64,000 bases of DNA from Profundicola sp051011115 (GCA_051011115.1 JBPCUN010000142.1:1-64000), one strand, 5' to 3'; shown: positions 25,061-34,374, numbered from the stretch's first letter. Numbers and translations are program-made. The notes: generated by a model not told the origin, from the letters alone.

Positions 25061-25621
25061 TTAAAAATTAAACCTTAATCCCACACCTGCGGATGGTCGG
25101 AACTGTTGCAAATCCGTCCCCCACAAGACCTTTGTACGCCCTTGCAGGACAAGTACAAAACGGTCGGACAGGTAGGTTTCAAAAGTGAGGCGACCGCCTG
25201 CTCCGTAGATAAAATTATCCTCGCTCAAAATCTTTGCTCCGTCATATAACATCGTTTCGCCACGGTTGATGGTTTCGTAACCGACAACGCCTGTTATCCC
25301 GAAGTTCAATGTGATGTTCTTACGGGCATCGCCCAGCAGGAAGAAACTGTAACCGCCCTCTGCGGTATAAGTTTCCTGCGGTATGCGCAGGTCTTTATAA
25401 TCGTGGTATTGATGCGTGTATTCCAACGCCCAAAGCTGGTAGTTACCATTTTTGCCGTTCACGGTCATTGCGGCACTGACATAATAATCATTGCCAATCT
25501 TGTCATCGGATAATACACCTGCACTTATTTCCAATCCTTTCTGTTTTGGAAGCATTCTTTGTGCCTGTGTAACCGTGATGGCCATCAAGATGAGCATCAC
25601 GGTATAGATATACTTTTTCAT
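25061..25621 (-). CDS. traO: Conjugative transposon protein TraO (186 aa)
   Basis: A signal peptide (YTVMLILMAITVTQAQ) is followed by a beta-barrel-like protein with alternating aromatic strands (GNYQLWALEYTHQYHDYKDL, AEGGYSFFLLGDARKNITLNFGITGVVGYE) and a terminal strand GVGLRFNF ending in Phe, the C-terminal sign of an outer-membrane beta barrel. Matches TraO of the Bacteroidota conjugation system. Between traN (21 bp) and traQ. Outer-membrane component by prediction. Confidence 0.87.
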   Translation of the reverse strand: MKKYIYTVMLILMAITVTQAQRMLPKQKGLEISAGVLSDDKIGNDYYVSAAMTVNGKNGNYQLWALEYTHQYHDYKDLRIPQETYTAEGGYSFFLLGDARKNITLNFGITGVVGYETINRGETMLYDGAKILSEDNFIYGAGGRLTFETYLSDRFVLVLQGRTKVLWGTDLQQFRPSAGVGLRFNF

Positions 25622-25642
25622 ATTATTTGCTTTAAAGGGTTA

Positions 25643-26542
25643 TTAAAATTTCAAGTGCATATCGTTAATCAAACGGGCTTTGATTAAGTCTGAATTTTCG
25701 ATTTGTAGTATCTGATGCCTACCCCCGTTTTTCTCAAAAATCTCAATAAGCAATACCTTGTCATCGGCAATGGTAAATTGGTCTAACAGGAACACGTTTT
25801 GTTCAGTTGTTTTACCACCAATCTCATCCAATGGCTTGTAAGTGCGTAATGGTATCATCGGGCGTTCCTGTACAACTGTACGTTTGGCTACCTTTTTATC
25901 CACTACTTTGAAATTGATAAAATCAATCTGAAACGGCACATTGGTACGGTTTCTCAATTCGGTATGGAAATAGTATTTCCCGTTGTGGATGTAAATGCTT
26001 TTGAGGATAAACTGAATACCGAAACTCTTAGCCCCGATATGCATTACAATGCGTTTGTCCTTTTTGTAAATGGTTTCCAAAAGCAAGCCTGCCAATGATG
26101 GCGAATTGTTGCCCAATTCCTCAAAAAGCACATCGTTTCCGTTGGCTTTATCTAACGCCTTTTGCATTGTGAGCAGGTCATAGCTCAATGCTTCGGGATA
26201 GGAACTGTAATACACATTGAAGCTATAAAAACGCCCGTCATTCGTAATGACTGAAAAATTGGTTTCAGGTTCAAAATCCCTTACCGTTGCTTTTACACGC
26301 AACACGTTTTCCGCATCTTCCGCTTTCCCTGCAATCAGGTATTCGCTTCCCAAATCCACGTAACGGATAGCGGTCGGGAAAATGAGGTGTGAAGTCTTAT
26401 CGTATGTCACTTCCATTTTATATGGTTCTATCTTGCCCAACGCAAGCGGAGTTTTTGCATTTGCACTGTCCTGTGCATAAGATTGTACGGCAAAGCCGAG
26501 TATCAGGGCGATTGCCCAAAAGGTTTTAAAATGATTTTTCAT
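25643..26542 (-). CDS. traN: Conjugative transposon protein TraN (DUF4138, 299 aa)
   Basis: Signal peptide (ALILGFAVQSYAQD), then a protein of beta structure: YKMEVTYDKTSHLIFPTAIRYVDLGSEYLIAGKA, VLRVKATVRDFEPETNFSVITNDGRFYSFNVYY, and AKSFGIQFILKSIYIHNGKYYFHTELRNRTN. This is the DUF4138/TraN family of CTnDOT-type systems, comparable in role to the outer core protein VirB9. An 8-bp hairpin lies in the gap to traM. Confidence 0.9.
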   Translation of the reverse strand: MKNHFKTFWAIALILGFAVQSYAQDSANAKTPLALGKIEPYKMEVTYDKTSHLIFPTAIRYVDLGSEYLIAGKAEDAENVLRVKATVRDFEPETNFSVITNDGRFYSFNVYYSSYPEALSYDLLTMQKALDKANGNDVLFEELGNNSPSLAGLLLETIYKKDKRIVMHIGAKSFGIQFILKSIYIHNGKYYFHTELRNRTNVPFQIDFINFKVVDKKVAKRTVVQERPMIPLRTYKPLDEIGGKTTEQNVFLLDQFTIADDKVLLIEIFEKNGGRHQILQIENSDLIKARLINDMHLKF

Positions 26543-26576
26543 TGTCTTTAATTTTATTGTTAATTGTGATGAAGCG

Positions 26577-26595
26577 TGTTCCGTTGCACGGAACA
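26577..26595 (-). other. Intra-operon hairpin between traM and traN
   Basis: TGTTCCGT (26577-26584) and ACGGAACA (26588-26595) are perfect reverse complements with a 3-nt loop. No T-run. It may set relative levels of traM and traN by RNA processing or stability. Confidence 0.45.
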
Positions 26596-26627
26596 GGTTT
26601 CATTTGTTTAAAAATTTGAGTTCAACA

Positions 26628-27977
26628 TTATTTTTTAGATACAAGGAAGACCTGATGTCCTGCTTTTAGCGTAACCTTTGGGGTTCTTACCTTTTTGGCG
26701 AAATAGCCCGAAATTCCCTGTACCACTCCTTTGCTTAAATCTGCGGCAACCTGTTGTCCGGCATTCTGTGTGAGCATTACGCTCGTTCCACCTGTCTGGC
26801 TCATATTGCCTGCCATTTCGGTAAGGGCATTCATTTCGGGCGAATACGGAACATACAAGCCTTGCTGTCCGTCCAAATCGTAGATGGTTATATCTACCGG
26901 AATGATATTGCCCTCCAGTTCTATCGAGGTAATCTTTAATTGTAGCCTGCCATTCTGAAATTTGGCATTAGCAGTTACAACCGTTCCTTTTGGAATAGTA
27001 CGTTGTGGCGTTTGGGCAGGTTCTAATAATCGTAAACACACACCCGTTTCGCCAATAACCGTTTGAGCATCGTGTACGCAGGCTTTTATGCTATTTTTAG
27101 GTTGTACCACCTGCTCCACAGAACCGGCGGTATAAAAACCACGGTTCTTTGTTTCACTCCAATCGGCTAAAAAAGCACTGTCCGTAGGCTCCCGATACAA
27201 GGCTGATACGGTGTTCTTTCTTGCAGGCGTAAACGATACAAAATGCTCCTTTTGATTAGCACCCGCTGCACCAACAGCACCCGGAGCAGCACCATTAGCA
27301 GGGGCGGCAGTTCCGGTATTAGCATTCTGCGGAAGATACTTTGCCGCCATTTCGTAGGACTTCTCCATTAGTTTAAGTTGGTCATCTACGGTGGCAACAG
27401 GTGGCACATCTTTTTCAGCCAGCTTTTCTTTCATTTCGTCCAGTTGCCTGCGGAGTTCCATTGTTTCCGAATTATTATCCTGATAAAATGAACCCAATGT
27501 GCTTTGCATATTTCGGTAGCTGTTCAGCCCAGGATTGCCGTTTCTTCCCGAATTTCTGCCACCTCCGCCAAAGCCGTTACTTTCCTCATCTTCAGGAAAC
27601 TGCTCATCGGTCGGTTCTTCCTTATCTTCCGTATTCCAGTAGTCGGAAAGCGTTGCAAGCGCATTGCGTTTTTCCTGCTCTTTGCGTTCGAGCATTTCCT
27701 GCTCATACGCTTTGCCTTTGTCGGCAGGCATTCCCGCTCCGGTAGCCTGTGGTACAGCATCGTTTAGCCCCACATTTTCGATTGCCTTTTTATCTTCGGA
27801 GGGTTTAAATATGAGGTACATACAACCCACGAAGACAATCGCTATTAAACCAAAGATTAAGGGCTTTTTGAGCTTCTCCTTATTATTCTGTGTACCGTCT
27901 TGCAGCACATCAGCGGTTGCTGTCGGGTTCCCTTCCGTTACCCGAACAACCGATTTTTTGTTCTCATTTTCTTTCAT
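26628..27977 (-). CDS. traM: Conjugative transposon protein TraM (449 aa)
   Basis: Inner-membrane protein comparable to VirB10: a cytoplasmic N-terminus (~1-37), one transmembrane span (~38-58, LIFGLIAIVFVGCMYLIF), a long charged and Gly/Asn-rich periplasmic spacer (~60-240), and a C-terminal beta domain (~290-449) with FYTAGSVEQVVQPKNSIKACVHDAQTVIGETGVCLRLLE, IPKGTVVTANAKFQNGRLQLKITSIELEGN and LKAGHQVFLVSKK. The domain order and ends fit TraM of Bacteroidota elements. Overlaps traL by 14 bp. Confidence 0.92.
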   Translation of the reverse strand: MKENENKKSVVRVTEGNPTATADVLQDGTQNNKEKLKKPLIFGLIAIVFVGCMYLIFKPSEDKKAIENVGLNDAVPQATGAGMPADKGKAYEQEMLERKEQEKRNALATLSDYWNTEDKEEPTDEQFPEDEESNGFGGGGRNSGRNGNPGLNSYRNMQSTLGSFYQDNNSETMELRRQLDEMKEKLAEKDVPPVATVDDQLKLMEKSYEMAAKYLPQNANTGTAAPANGAAPGAVGAAGANQKEHFVSFTPARKNTVSALYREPTDSAFLADWSETKNRGFYTAGSVEQVVQPKNSIKACVHDAQTVIGETGVCLRLLEPAQTPQRTIPKGTVVTANAKFQNGRLQLKITSIELEGNIIPVDITIYDLDGQQGLYVPYSPEMNALTEMAGNMSQTGGTSVMLTQNAGQQVAADLSKGVVQGISGYFAKKVRTPKVTLKAGHQVFLVSKK

Positions 27978-28251
27978 AAATCTTATTTTTTAGAATTGTT
28001 GATAATGTGTCCTGCAATCTTGCAGGGCTTTCAATTTTTTTGAGGACAGGGTTTTCGATATGCTCAATGACCATATCGTTACCGGATTTTGAGGTGTCGT
28101 ACATTACTTTGCCAATGACCGCCACGGTAAGCAGTAGGTAACCCACAAAAAAGTACAGGGTATATTGGTGCTGTTTGCGCACTGGCAATGCCTGCCAACG
28201 TTCGTCGAGCATATCAAAATACCTATCCATATTTGCTCTTAATTTTTTCAT
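27964..28251 (-). CDS. traL: Conjugative transposon protein TraL (DUF3989, 95 aa)
   Basis: Small membrane protein with one span (YTLYFFVGYLLLTVAVIGKVMY, ~30-52) and a cytoplasmic basic N-terminus (KKLRANMDRYFDMLDERWQALP). The ATG at 28251 is preferred: the frame runs back to 28320, but that stretch overlaps the preceding gene. Short TraL proteins with this pattern lie directly upstream of traM in CTnDOT-type operons; a role as a small structural partner of TraM is inferred from position. Confidence 0.75.
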   Translation of the reverse strand: MKKLRANMDRYFDMLDERWQALPVRKQHQYTLYFFVGYLLLTVAVIGKVMYDTSKSGNDMVIEHIENPVLKKIESPARLQDTLSTILKNKIYERK

Positions 28252-28270
28252 AGCCTTACTATTTCTATTG

Positions 28271-28699
28271 TTATAGCTTGAAACGCTTAGGGCTTTTCCC
28301 TGCCTTTTGTTTCGGTGCATCGTTGACCAATGCCACCGCTTCCACCGCTTTGGGTGCGGATATTACAGACAGGTTTGCCAGTTCCGATTTTTTGAGCAAT
28401 TGCCCAAATTGGTCTTTTCTTGCTACCTCCATTCTGTTGAGAGAAAATTTGCCGTTCAGGTATTTTACCCACATACTGCATTGTACACGTGGCTTGTCTT
28501 CGCCCGACCATTGCAGGTAGCCTGTCAGCAACAAATCCTGTTTAGGTAAACTGTCAGTTCCTTTTTGGCAGCTTTCAAGGTATTCGCTGATGCTGTCTTT
28601 CAGCTTTCCGGCATACGCTCCCTGCGTATGGAAATAACCATTATATCCTTTGTCTGTAAGGATTTTCGCAAACGTGTTTAAATCTGATAATGCTTCCAT
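28271..28699 (-). CDS. Hypothetical protein of the tra operon between traK and traL (142 aa)
   Basis: Not recognised from sequence. A soluble-looking protein: N-terminal helix (LSDLNTFAKILTDKGYNGYFHTQGAYAGKL), then LLLTGYLQWSGEDKPRVQCSMWVKYLNGKFSLNRMEV, a strand-rich part, and a basic tail (KQKAGKSPKRFKL). Lies 11 bp after traK and 19 bp before traL, so it is part of the transfer operon. It may be a cytoplasmic accessory protein; function unknown. Confidence 0.65.
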   Translation of the reverse strand: MEALSDLNTFAKILTDKGYNGYFHTQGAYAGKLKDSISEYLESCQKGTDSLPKQDLLLTGYLQWSGEDKPRVQCSMWVKYLNGKFSLNRMEVARKDQFGQLLKKSELANLSVISAPKAVEAVALVNDAPKQKAGKSPKRFKL

Positions 28700-28710
28700 A
28701 AGATTGTTTT

Positions 28711-29334
28711 TTAGCGTTCTATAACTTCTATGTCCCTGTTTTCAACCACTGCAAACTTTTCAATGTTGAAGCCTTGCGGGTTATTGTCGGAACGAACAGA
28801 GTTTACGAGATAGCAGGAAGTAATCAGGTTACGTCTTGTTACATTGCTCGAACGGATAATGAATTGTTTGGCGTAGGTTCGTACCGCATACGGGTAAGTG
28901 TCGAAATTGCACACGACACTATCCACCTCTATACGTTGCTGCACATTCCCCGAAATGATACGGCTGTAATAACCCTTTTCCGACAAGTCTTTGTAGTAAT
29001 CAAAAGCACTTTTATCGGCAAGGTTGAACGCTCTGCTCATATTGCTTTCGATAGCATTTTTATCGGGAGCAAGCGTAAAGAAAAGCTCGTGAAAACGTCT
29101 GACGTGTTCCCTTGCTTCCACAGGTCGGTTGATGCTCGCATCTTGTGATAAGGCAAGCATCAAAGATTTGCCATTATCCAATACATAGATTTTTTGGCGT
29201 TGTTCTTCTGCAAAGCTGTAGGACTGCCATACGGCATATCCTACCACGCCAATGCAGAGAACCGCAAACACAATGGCATATAATCTTATCTGCCTAAAGC
29301 TGTTTTCGATATTTCTTAGCGTTTTAAATTCCAT
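28711..29334 (-). CDS. traK: Conjugative transposon protein TraK (207 aa)
   Basis: VirB8-like: a short cytoplasmic N-terminus with FKTLRNIENSFRQIRLYAIVFAVL, one transmembrane segment (~18-38), and a periplasmic domain with RRFHELFFTLAPDKNAIESNMSRAFNLADKSAFDYYKDLSEKGYY and a C-terminal beta sheet (VDSVVCNFDTYPYAVRTYAKQFIIR). This is the TraK family of Bacteroidota conjugation. It is the assembly factor of the inner-membrane complex by analogy. 20 bp separate it from traJ. Confidence 0.93.
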   Translation of the reverse strand: MEFKTLRNIENSFRQIRLYAIVFAVLCIGVVGYAVWQSYSFAEEQRQKIYVLDNGKSLMLALSQDASINRPVEAREHVRRFHELFFTLAPDKNAIESNMSRAFNLADKSAFDYYKDLSEKGYYSRIISGNVQQRIEVDSVVCNFDTYPYAVRTYAKQFIIRSSNVTRRNLITSCYLVNSVRSDNNPQGFNIEKFAVVENRDIEVIER

Positions 29335-29354
29335 TTTTTAGAATGATTAATTGT

Positions 29355-30350
29355 TTATTTATTCATCAGTTTACCGCCGATGTTTCCAACTGTTGAACCT
29401 GCACCTGCTCCGGCAATGTTTCCGGTTTTCATTGCAGCTTGATTTACGTTACGGGTAAAGTTTCCTGCACCTCCGGCTTGGATTACCCAACCTGTTACTG
29501 TCGGTATTGTGAAGTATCCGATAATGCCGATAATCATAAAAATGATATATACCGTATTGCTCGTATCAGGTATATAGGTCGGGTCGGCAAGCATTGCTAT
29601 ATCCCTTTCCAGTATGAGGGATTGTATTCTTGCCAGCATCGAGCTGAACAAATCGGAAACAGGTAGCCAGAGATATACGCTGACATACCTCGTGATCCAC
29701 TGTGTGAGCGTGGACTGAAATCCGTCCCACACGGAAATAGCAAAAGCTATTGGTCCGAGTATGGAAAGGACTATCAGGAAAAACGTCCGTATGGTATCAA
29801 TAACCAAAGCCGCCGCCTGAAAGAGTATTTCCAGTAAATTGCGAAACCAATCCTTTATGGCTTTCTCTATCTTGTAGGCTTGCCTGTCCATATACATTCC
29901 CGCCATTGTACCAACGTCTGATGGCGACCATCCTAATTCATCCAGCTTTTTATCAAACTCTTCGTCTGATACCATATAGGCGGTTTCGGGATTTCGTACC
30001 ATTGCTTCATATTCCAATTGGTCTTTCTGCTGTTGCAGCTTGTTCAGGTCAAGCACCTGGTCTTCGAGTATTTGGTGGGTTCCTGTAACCACCGGACTTA
30101 GTACCGCATTGATGGTTCCCAACACGATGGTTGGGAAGAACATTATACAAAGACCCAAAGCGAAGGGACGCAACAACGGGAACACATCAATAGGTTCTGC
30201 TCGGCTTAAAGCTTGCCAAACCTTTAATGCCACATAGAACAACGCTCCCAATCCCGCCAAACCTTTAGCTACTGCCGCCATATCGCCTGCAAGCGGCATC
30301 ATATCGTCATAAAGCGAACGCAGGAGTTCGTGAAGATTATCCCATTCCAT
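29355..30350 (-). CDS. traJ: Conjugative transposon protein TraJ (331 aa)
   Basis: Polytopic inner-membrane protein, VirB6-like in role: about six hydrophobic segments (MAAVAKGLAGLGALFYVALKV, LLRPFALGLCIMFFPTIVLG, ILFQAAALVIDTIRTFFLIVLSILGPIAFAISV, VYIIFMIIGIIGYFTIPTVTGWVI), with a glycine-rich tail (GAGAGSTVGNIGGKLMNK). The central SILGPIAFAISVWDGFQSTLTQWI and PVSDLF stretch are family marks. Expected to form the DNA channel base. 3 bp from traI. Confidence 0.93.
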   Translation of the reverse strand: MEWDNLHELLRSLYDDMMPLAGDMAAVAKGLAGLGALFYVALKVWQALSRAEPIDVFPLLRPFALGLCIMFFPTIVLGTINAVLSPVVTGTHQILEDQVLDLNKLQQQKDQLEYEAMVRNPETAYMVSDEEFDKKLDELGWSPSDVGTMAGMYMDRQAYKIEKAIKDWFRNLLEILFQAAALVIDTIRTFFLIVLSILGPIAFAISVWDGFQSTLTQWITRYVSVYLWLPVSDLFSSMLARIQSLILERDIAMLADPTYIPDTSNTVYIIFMIIGIIGYFTIPTVTGWVIQAGGAGNFTRNVNQAAMKTGNIAGAGAGSTVGNIGGKLMNK

Positions 30351-30353
30351 AGT

Positions 30354-30986
30354 TTACCAGTATTTTTGGTTAGCAGTTCCATAGAGTTCAAGCACTCTTT
30401 GGGCATCGTTTTTCTTTTTCGCTCTCAGGTAGCTTACAGAGATATTCTTATTGGTGTAGTAGCGTACAAGGCTATGGTAATCCTTTACCTCTTTGTACAC
30501 ACGGTCAATAATATCCATACGCTCTTTGTCGTTTAACGAAAGGCTTGAAGAGGTTATAATCTGCTTCAATTCTTTTAGCAGTTCGGTACTTTCATTGAGC
30601 AGTGCCGAATAACCATTGCCAATAGCAACCAATTCCTGTGGTGTAAAATTTGGGTCGTTCATCATCTTTCCGAAATTCTGCACGTATATTTCGGACACGT
30701 CGCCTACTAACAGCACGGTTTGCTGCACCTTTCGGGCATCTTTCACAAGGTTGTTGATAGCTTTCAGCTTGTCGTAATACTCCTTACCCTGGTCGTACAC
30801 TTTCTTCACTTCGTTGAAGTTCTTAACGACATTGCTCACGGTGGAAGAAGTCTGTATGATTTCGTTCGCAGAGTTGATAATTCCTGAAGCCAGGTTTGCA
30901 GGGTCGGTTACTACAAATTGGGCTTTCGCTGATGGTGCAACGGCGAGCATTAGTGCCGTACACACCAGATACAATACTTTTTTCAT
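30354..30986 (-). CDS. traI: Conjugative transposon protein TraI (DUF4141, 210 aa)
   Basis: Signal peptide (YLVCTALMLAVAPSAKAQF) followed by a mostly helical periplasmic protein resembling VirB5/TrbJ: VTDPANLASGIINSANEIIQTSSTVSNVVKNFNEVKKVYDQGKEYYDKLK. TrbJ/VirB5 proteins are minor pilus or adhesin parts. A VxDPxN start after the signal is common to these families. Normal length for TraI (DUF4141). An A/T-rich leader (ATTTTAAAATTCAG) precedes the ATG. Confidence 0.9.
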   Translation of the reverse strand: MKKVLYLVCTALMLAVAPSAKAQFVVTDPANLASGIINSANEIIQTSSTVSNVVKNFNEVKKVYDQGKEYYDKLKAINNLVKDARKVQQTVLLVGDVSEIYVQNFGKMMNDPNFTPQELVAIGNGYSALLNESTELLKELKQIITSSSLSLNDKERMDIIDRVYKEVKDYHSLVRYYTNKNISVSYLRAKKKNDAQRVLELYGTANQKYW

Positions 30987-31013
30987 TGTTTCTGAATTTT
31001 AAAATGTTAATGA

Positions 31014-33518
31014 CTATTGATTTACTTTGTCACGCCTTTGCATTGCGAGGTGCTTAATGGCGAGTTCTACATTGCCGTCCAGTTCTGCGGCAAGCTGCAT
31101 CACTTCCATTTTTTCGGTTTCTTCGGTCGTGTAAGCGAGGTATTCCTCCAAACTAACTTCGGTGGCATAGACTGCCGAGTGCGTACCACCTAAGCCAATC
31201 CAAACCTCTTTGTAAAGGCGGCTTGCATCATTGTTCATATTGATAGAAAGTACCTGCCCTTTTTCCTTATCCGTAAGCCCGAGCATCGCCTGTATATCAT
31301 CGAACTTGTTCATATACTTGCGTTGGTCTAAAAGGATTTTACAATCGGAATTGTTGATGATACTTTCTTTCACAATGGGCGACTGGATAATATCATCGAC
31401 CTCCTGCGTTACCACAATCGCTTCTCCGAAGAACTTCCTAACCGTTTTAAAGAGGTATTTTATGTATTCTGCCATTCCTTCTTTGGCAATCGCTTTCCAC
31501 GCTTCTTCAATCAGGATGAGTTTGCGAATACCTTTCAGTCGGCGCATTTTGTTGATGAACACCTCCATAATGATAATCGTAACTATGGGAAAGAGGATTT
31601 TGTGGTCTTTAATCGCATCAATTTCAAACACGATAAAACGTTTGGAAAGCAGGTCTAACTGCTTATCGGAGTTCAGCAAATAATCATACTCGCCACCTTT
31701 GTAGTAAGGTTCGAGTACGTTGAGAAAATTGGCAATGTCAAAGTCCTTTTCCCTTACCTGCTTTTCCTCCAATACCTTGCGGTAGTCGCCTTTTACATAC
31801 TCATAGAAGCCGTTGAATGATGGGTAAACATCTTCCGATTTTATTCTTTCGATATATCCACTTACCGCATTGGATAAAGCCACTTCTTCTGAACGGGTTG
31901 GCGGTTCATCATCACGTTTCCAGAGTGTGAGTATCAAAGTCTTGACACTTTCTCTCTTTTCAATGTCGAAAACGCCGTCATCGGTATAGAAAGGGTTAAA
32001 GGCAATTGGGTTGTCTTCGGTGTATGTGAAGTAAACACCGTCTTCACCTTTGGTCTTTCCTTTGATGAGTTCGCATAAGCCCTGATAAGAATTACCCGTA
32101 TCTACCAACAGTACGTGTGCGCCCTGTTCGTAGTATTGCCTTACCATATGATTTGTGAAGAACGATTTTCCCGAACCTGACGGACCAAGTATAAACTTGT
32201 TCCGGTTCGTGATAATGCCACGCTTCATAGGCAGGTCGGAAATATCCAAATGGATAGGTTTCCCCGTCAGGCGGTCAGCCATCTTGATACCGAACGGAGA
32301 GGGCGAATTGTGGTAGTTGGTTTCTTCCGTGAAGAAGCACAACGCAGGCTCAATGAACGTATAAAAACTTTCCTCACTCGGAAAATCACCTGCATTACCG
32401 GGCATTCCTGCCCAATACAAAGTAGCCACGTCCGTCGTGTTGTGTCTTGGCTTGCATTCCATCAATGCCAACGCACTACCGCAATCGTTCTTTAGCTGTT
32501 TGAGTTCCGCAGGGTCTTCCGACCACGCCATAATGTTGAAGTGTGCCCTTACGGAAGAAAGACCGAACGAATGTGCTTCGTTCAGGTACTTTTCTATCCA
32601 CTCTTTGTTGATTTGATTGGCACGGCTGTAACGAGCCAGTGAGTGCATATTCCTTGCGGACTTCTCAAACTTTTGCAGGTTGTCTTCGCTGTTGTCTATA
32701 AACAAATACTGATTGTAGATATGGTTGCAGCTTAACAACAAGCCCACAGGTGCGGCGAATGACAGACGGCAGTCGCTACGGTCGGTAGATAGCTTTTCAA
32801 AACGGGTATCTGCCGATACCGTTCCGGGTAGGTCGTCCGTGTCCGAAAGCGTGTGCAGGCTTAACCTTTTGTTCCCGATACGGACTTCTTCTGTTCCGAG
32901 TGCGATGTCCTGCATCGGTGTTCCCGCATCCCTCGATAGCGTAAGGTATTGTTCCAGTAATCCCTGCTTTTCGCCCGTTCCGATAATGTCGTCTTCGGTA
33001 AGGCGTTGCAGGGTTATAAAACCGCTATCGTTTACGATACGTTCAAACTGTGCCACCGCTTCCATAAAGCGGTGTATCGTTTCCTTGTTCCTGATTTCCT
33101 TTGGTATCAGCGAACCTTTACAAAGTGATGAAAAATTACTTTGCATACGCATACGCTCTTTGGTTGTCTTGGTTAAAAAGAGGTAGCAGTAATGGTTTAA
33201 GAACGGTCGCTCGTTGAAATGGCGTTGATAGGATTTTGCCAAAAAACTTTGGTTGTCTTCTGCTAAATCGGGTGCATAGCTTTCTTTGATGTACCAATCC
33301 TGTTTGTGGATGACCGTAAAATCCGGCAACGTCTTAATTGCCTTATGCCAGGCGGAGTGAATAGCTTCATATTCCGCAGAAGCTACGGTAAACAGTTCCG
33401 GCAAACGCACTTCAAAGCAGGCGGTAATGTCTGCATCTTTGGAAAGGATGCAGTTGTTTTCTACTGCCAACAAAGGAAATTTGTTTTCCAGCGTTGTTGT
33501 CTTTGCAACGTTTCTCAT
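31014..33518 (-). CDS. traG: Conjugation system ATPase TraG (VirB4-like, 834 aa)
   Basis: Energises assembly of the transfer channel. N-terminal domain of VirB4 type (DADITACFEVRLPELFTVASAEYEAIHSAW ... DWYIKESYAP); Walker A GPSGSGKSFFTNH near residue 445; Walker B LILIEEAWKAI near 670; C-terminal TQEVDDIIQSPIVKESIINNSDCKILLDQ, the hallmark of VirB4/TraC. The TraG of CTnDOT is the same protein of the same length class. Cytoplasmic, membrane-associated. Overlaps traF by 4 bp. Confidence 0.95.
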   Translation of the reverse strand: MRNVAKTTTLENKFPLLAVENNCILSKDADITACFEVRLPELFTVASAEYEAIHSAWHKAIKTLPDFTVIHKQDWYIKESYAPDLAEDNQSFLAKSYQRHFNERPFLNHYCYLFLTKTTKERMRMQSNFSSLCKGSLIPKEIRNKETIHRFMEAVAQFERIVNDSGFITLQRLTEDDIIGTGEKQGLLEQYLTLSRDAGTPMQDIALGTEEVRIGNKRLSLHTLSDTDDLPGTVSADTRFEKLSTDRSDCRLSFAAPVGLLLSCNHIYNQYLFIDNSEDNLQKFEKSARNMHSLARYSRANQINKEWIEKYLNEAHSFGLSSVRAHFNIMAWSEDPAELKQLKNDCGSALALMECKPRHNTTDVATLYWAGMPGNAGDFPSEESFYTFIEPALCFFTEETNYHNSPSPFGIKMADRLTGKPIHLDISDLPMKRGIITNRNKFILGPSGSGKSFFTNHMVRQYYEQGAHVLLVDTGNSYQGLCELIKGKTKGEDGVYFTYTEDNPIAFNPFYTDDGVFDIEKRESVKTLILTLWKRDDEPPTRSEEVALSNAVSGYIERIKSEDVYPSFNGFYEYVKGDYRKVLEEKQVREKDFDIANFLNVLEPYYKGGEYDYLLNSDKQLDLLSKRFIVFEIDAIKDHKILFPIVTIIIMEVFINKMRRLKGIRKLILIEEAWKAIAKEGMAEYIKYLFKTVRKFFGEAIVVTQEVDDIIQSPIVKESIINNSDCKILLDQRKYMNKFDDIQAMLGLTDKEKGQVLSINMNNDASRLYKEVWIGLGGTHSAVYATEVSLEEYLAYTTEETEKMEVMQLAAELDGNVELAIKHLAMQRRDKVNQ

Positions 33519-33847
33519 AGGGCATTCGATTTAAGAGTGAATTTTAAATAGCGGTGTACAGGCTTGCGACAGATAATATGGCGGGGATGCCTTTTATTAG
33601 CCGCTATCTTCATTAATCCGTGTTCGCCATATTTTCTGTTCAGCGAAAAGGTCTGCCACACAATGAGTGAAGCACCGCCTGCTCCGAGAAACAGGCAGAT
33701 GTAAGAGTTTACGCCTGCCATATACAGTATCATCACGAAGATGAGCGTACCGAGTAGTCCGCCAGCGAAGATGAAAAGGTATTGCGCTTTCAAACCTTTA
33801 AATTCCACCGTTCTTCCGATGCCTTTGTTTATGTTGTAATTGTTCAT
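33515..33847 (-). CDS. traF: Conjugative transposon protein TraF (DUF4133, 110 aa)
   Basis: VirB3-like small membrane protein: MNNYNINKGIGRTVEFKGLKAQYLFIFAG followed by two hydrophobic segments (~25-68) and a positively charged C-terminus. The ATG at 33847 gives the family's usual N-terminus; an upstream extension of the frame to 33922 overlaps traE and is rejected. Overlaps traG by 4 bp. Confidence 0.9.
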   Translation of the reverse strand: MNNYNINKGIGRTVEFKGLKAQYLFIFAGGLLGTLIFVMILYMAGVNSYICLFLGAGGASLIVWQTFSLNRKYGEHGLMKIAANKRHPRHIICRKPVHRYLKFTLKSNAL

Positions 33848-33858
33848 AAAGCAAAGGA

Positions 33859-34164
33859 TTAAAGGAAGAATGAACGCAGGATGGTAGCTGCCACGATTAA
33901 GAAGATACACGCACCGAACCACGAAGCCGCAGTTTTCGATGTATCGGGGTCGCCCGAACTGAATTTGTTGTACACCTTAACACCTCCGATTAGCCCGACC
34001 ACCGCACCGATGGCGTAAATTAATTGGGTTGCGGGGTCGAAATAAGACGTTACCATTTGGGTAGCCTCGTTGATACCTGCCGAACCGTTTCCCTGTGCGA
34101 ACGCACCAATTCCTGACAGCATAGCCACGGCTGCCAGCAAAACTTTTTTTCTCTGTTTTTTCAT
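33859..34164 (-). CDS. traE: Conjugative transposon protein TraE (DUF4134, 101 aa)
   Basis: VirB2-like major pilin candidate: signal sequence (KKVLLAAVAMLSGIGAFAQ), then GNGSAGINEATQMVTSYFDPATQLIYAIGAVVGLIGGVKVYNKF with a hydrophobic span, and a second span (AASWFGACIFLIVAATILRSFF). First gene of the long traE-Q operon. The phased-repeat array (34255-34278) lies 90 bp upstream of its start. Its promoter region is shared, divergently, with the restriction-cassette regulator. Confidence 0.9.
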   Translation of the reverse strand: MKKQRKKVLLAAVAMLSGIGAFAQGNGSAGINEATQMVTSYFDPATQLIYAIGAVVGLIGGVKVYNKFSSGDPDTSKTAASWFGACIFLIVAATILRSFFL

Positions 34165-34254
34165 AATTGAAACACATTAATTTGTTACTGTTATCCCGCA
34201 CCTTGCGGTCTTTCGGGACAAAGGTGTTTCAGAAAATGAGGCGGTCTAACAAAG

Positions 34255-34278
34255 TGGCAGTCAGAGGAAGTGTTTGGC
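34255..34278 (-). promoter_or_regulatory. Phased-repeat operator array B, upstream of traE
   Basis: Gene orientation: GCCAAACACT, TCCTCTGACT, GCCA, i.e. repeat starts at 1, 11 and 21 with one mismatch (TCC for GCC). 90 bp before the traE ATG and about 80 bp from the divergent cassette promoter. Confidence 0.55.
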
Positions 34279-34359
34279 TGTGAGTGGCTTTATTGGTTTA
34301 ATTCGAATTACTTCGCAATAAAGTTTTTCCACAATTTGGATTGCTATGAAATATTTGCA

Positions 34360-34367
34360 TAAATTTG
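34360..34367 (+). promoter_or_regulatory. -7 promoter box (TAAATTTG) of the restriction-defence cassette
   Basis: Exact TAnnTTTG match only 7 bp before the first ATG at 34375, so the transcript would be almost leaderless if that ATG is used. TTG motifs at 34341 and 34336 could be -33 elements. Confidence 0.55.
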
Positions 34368-34374
34368 ACACAAT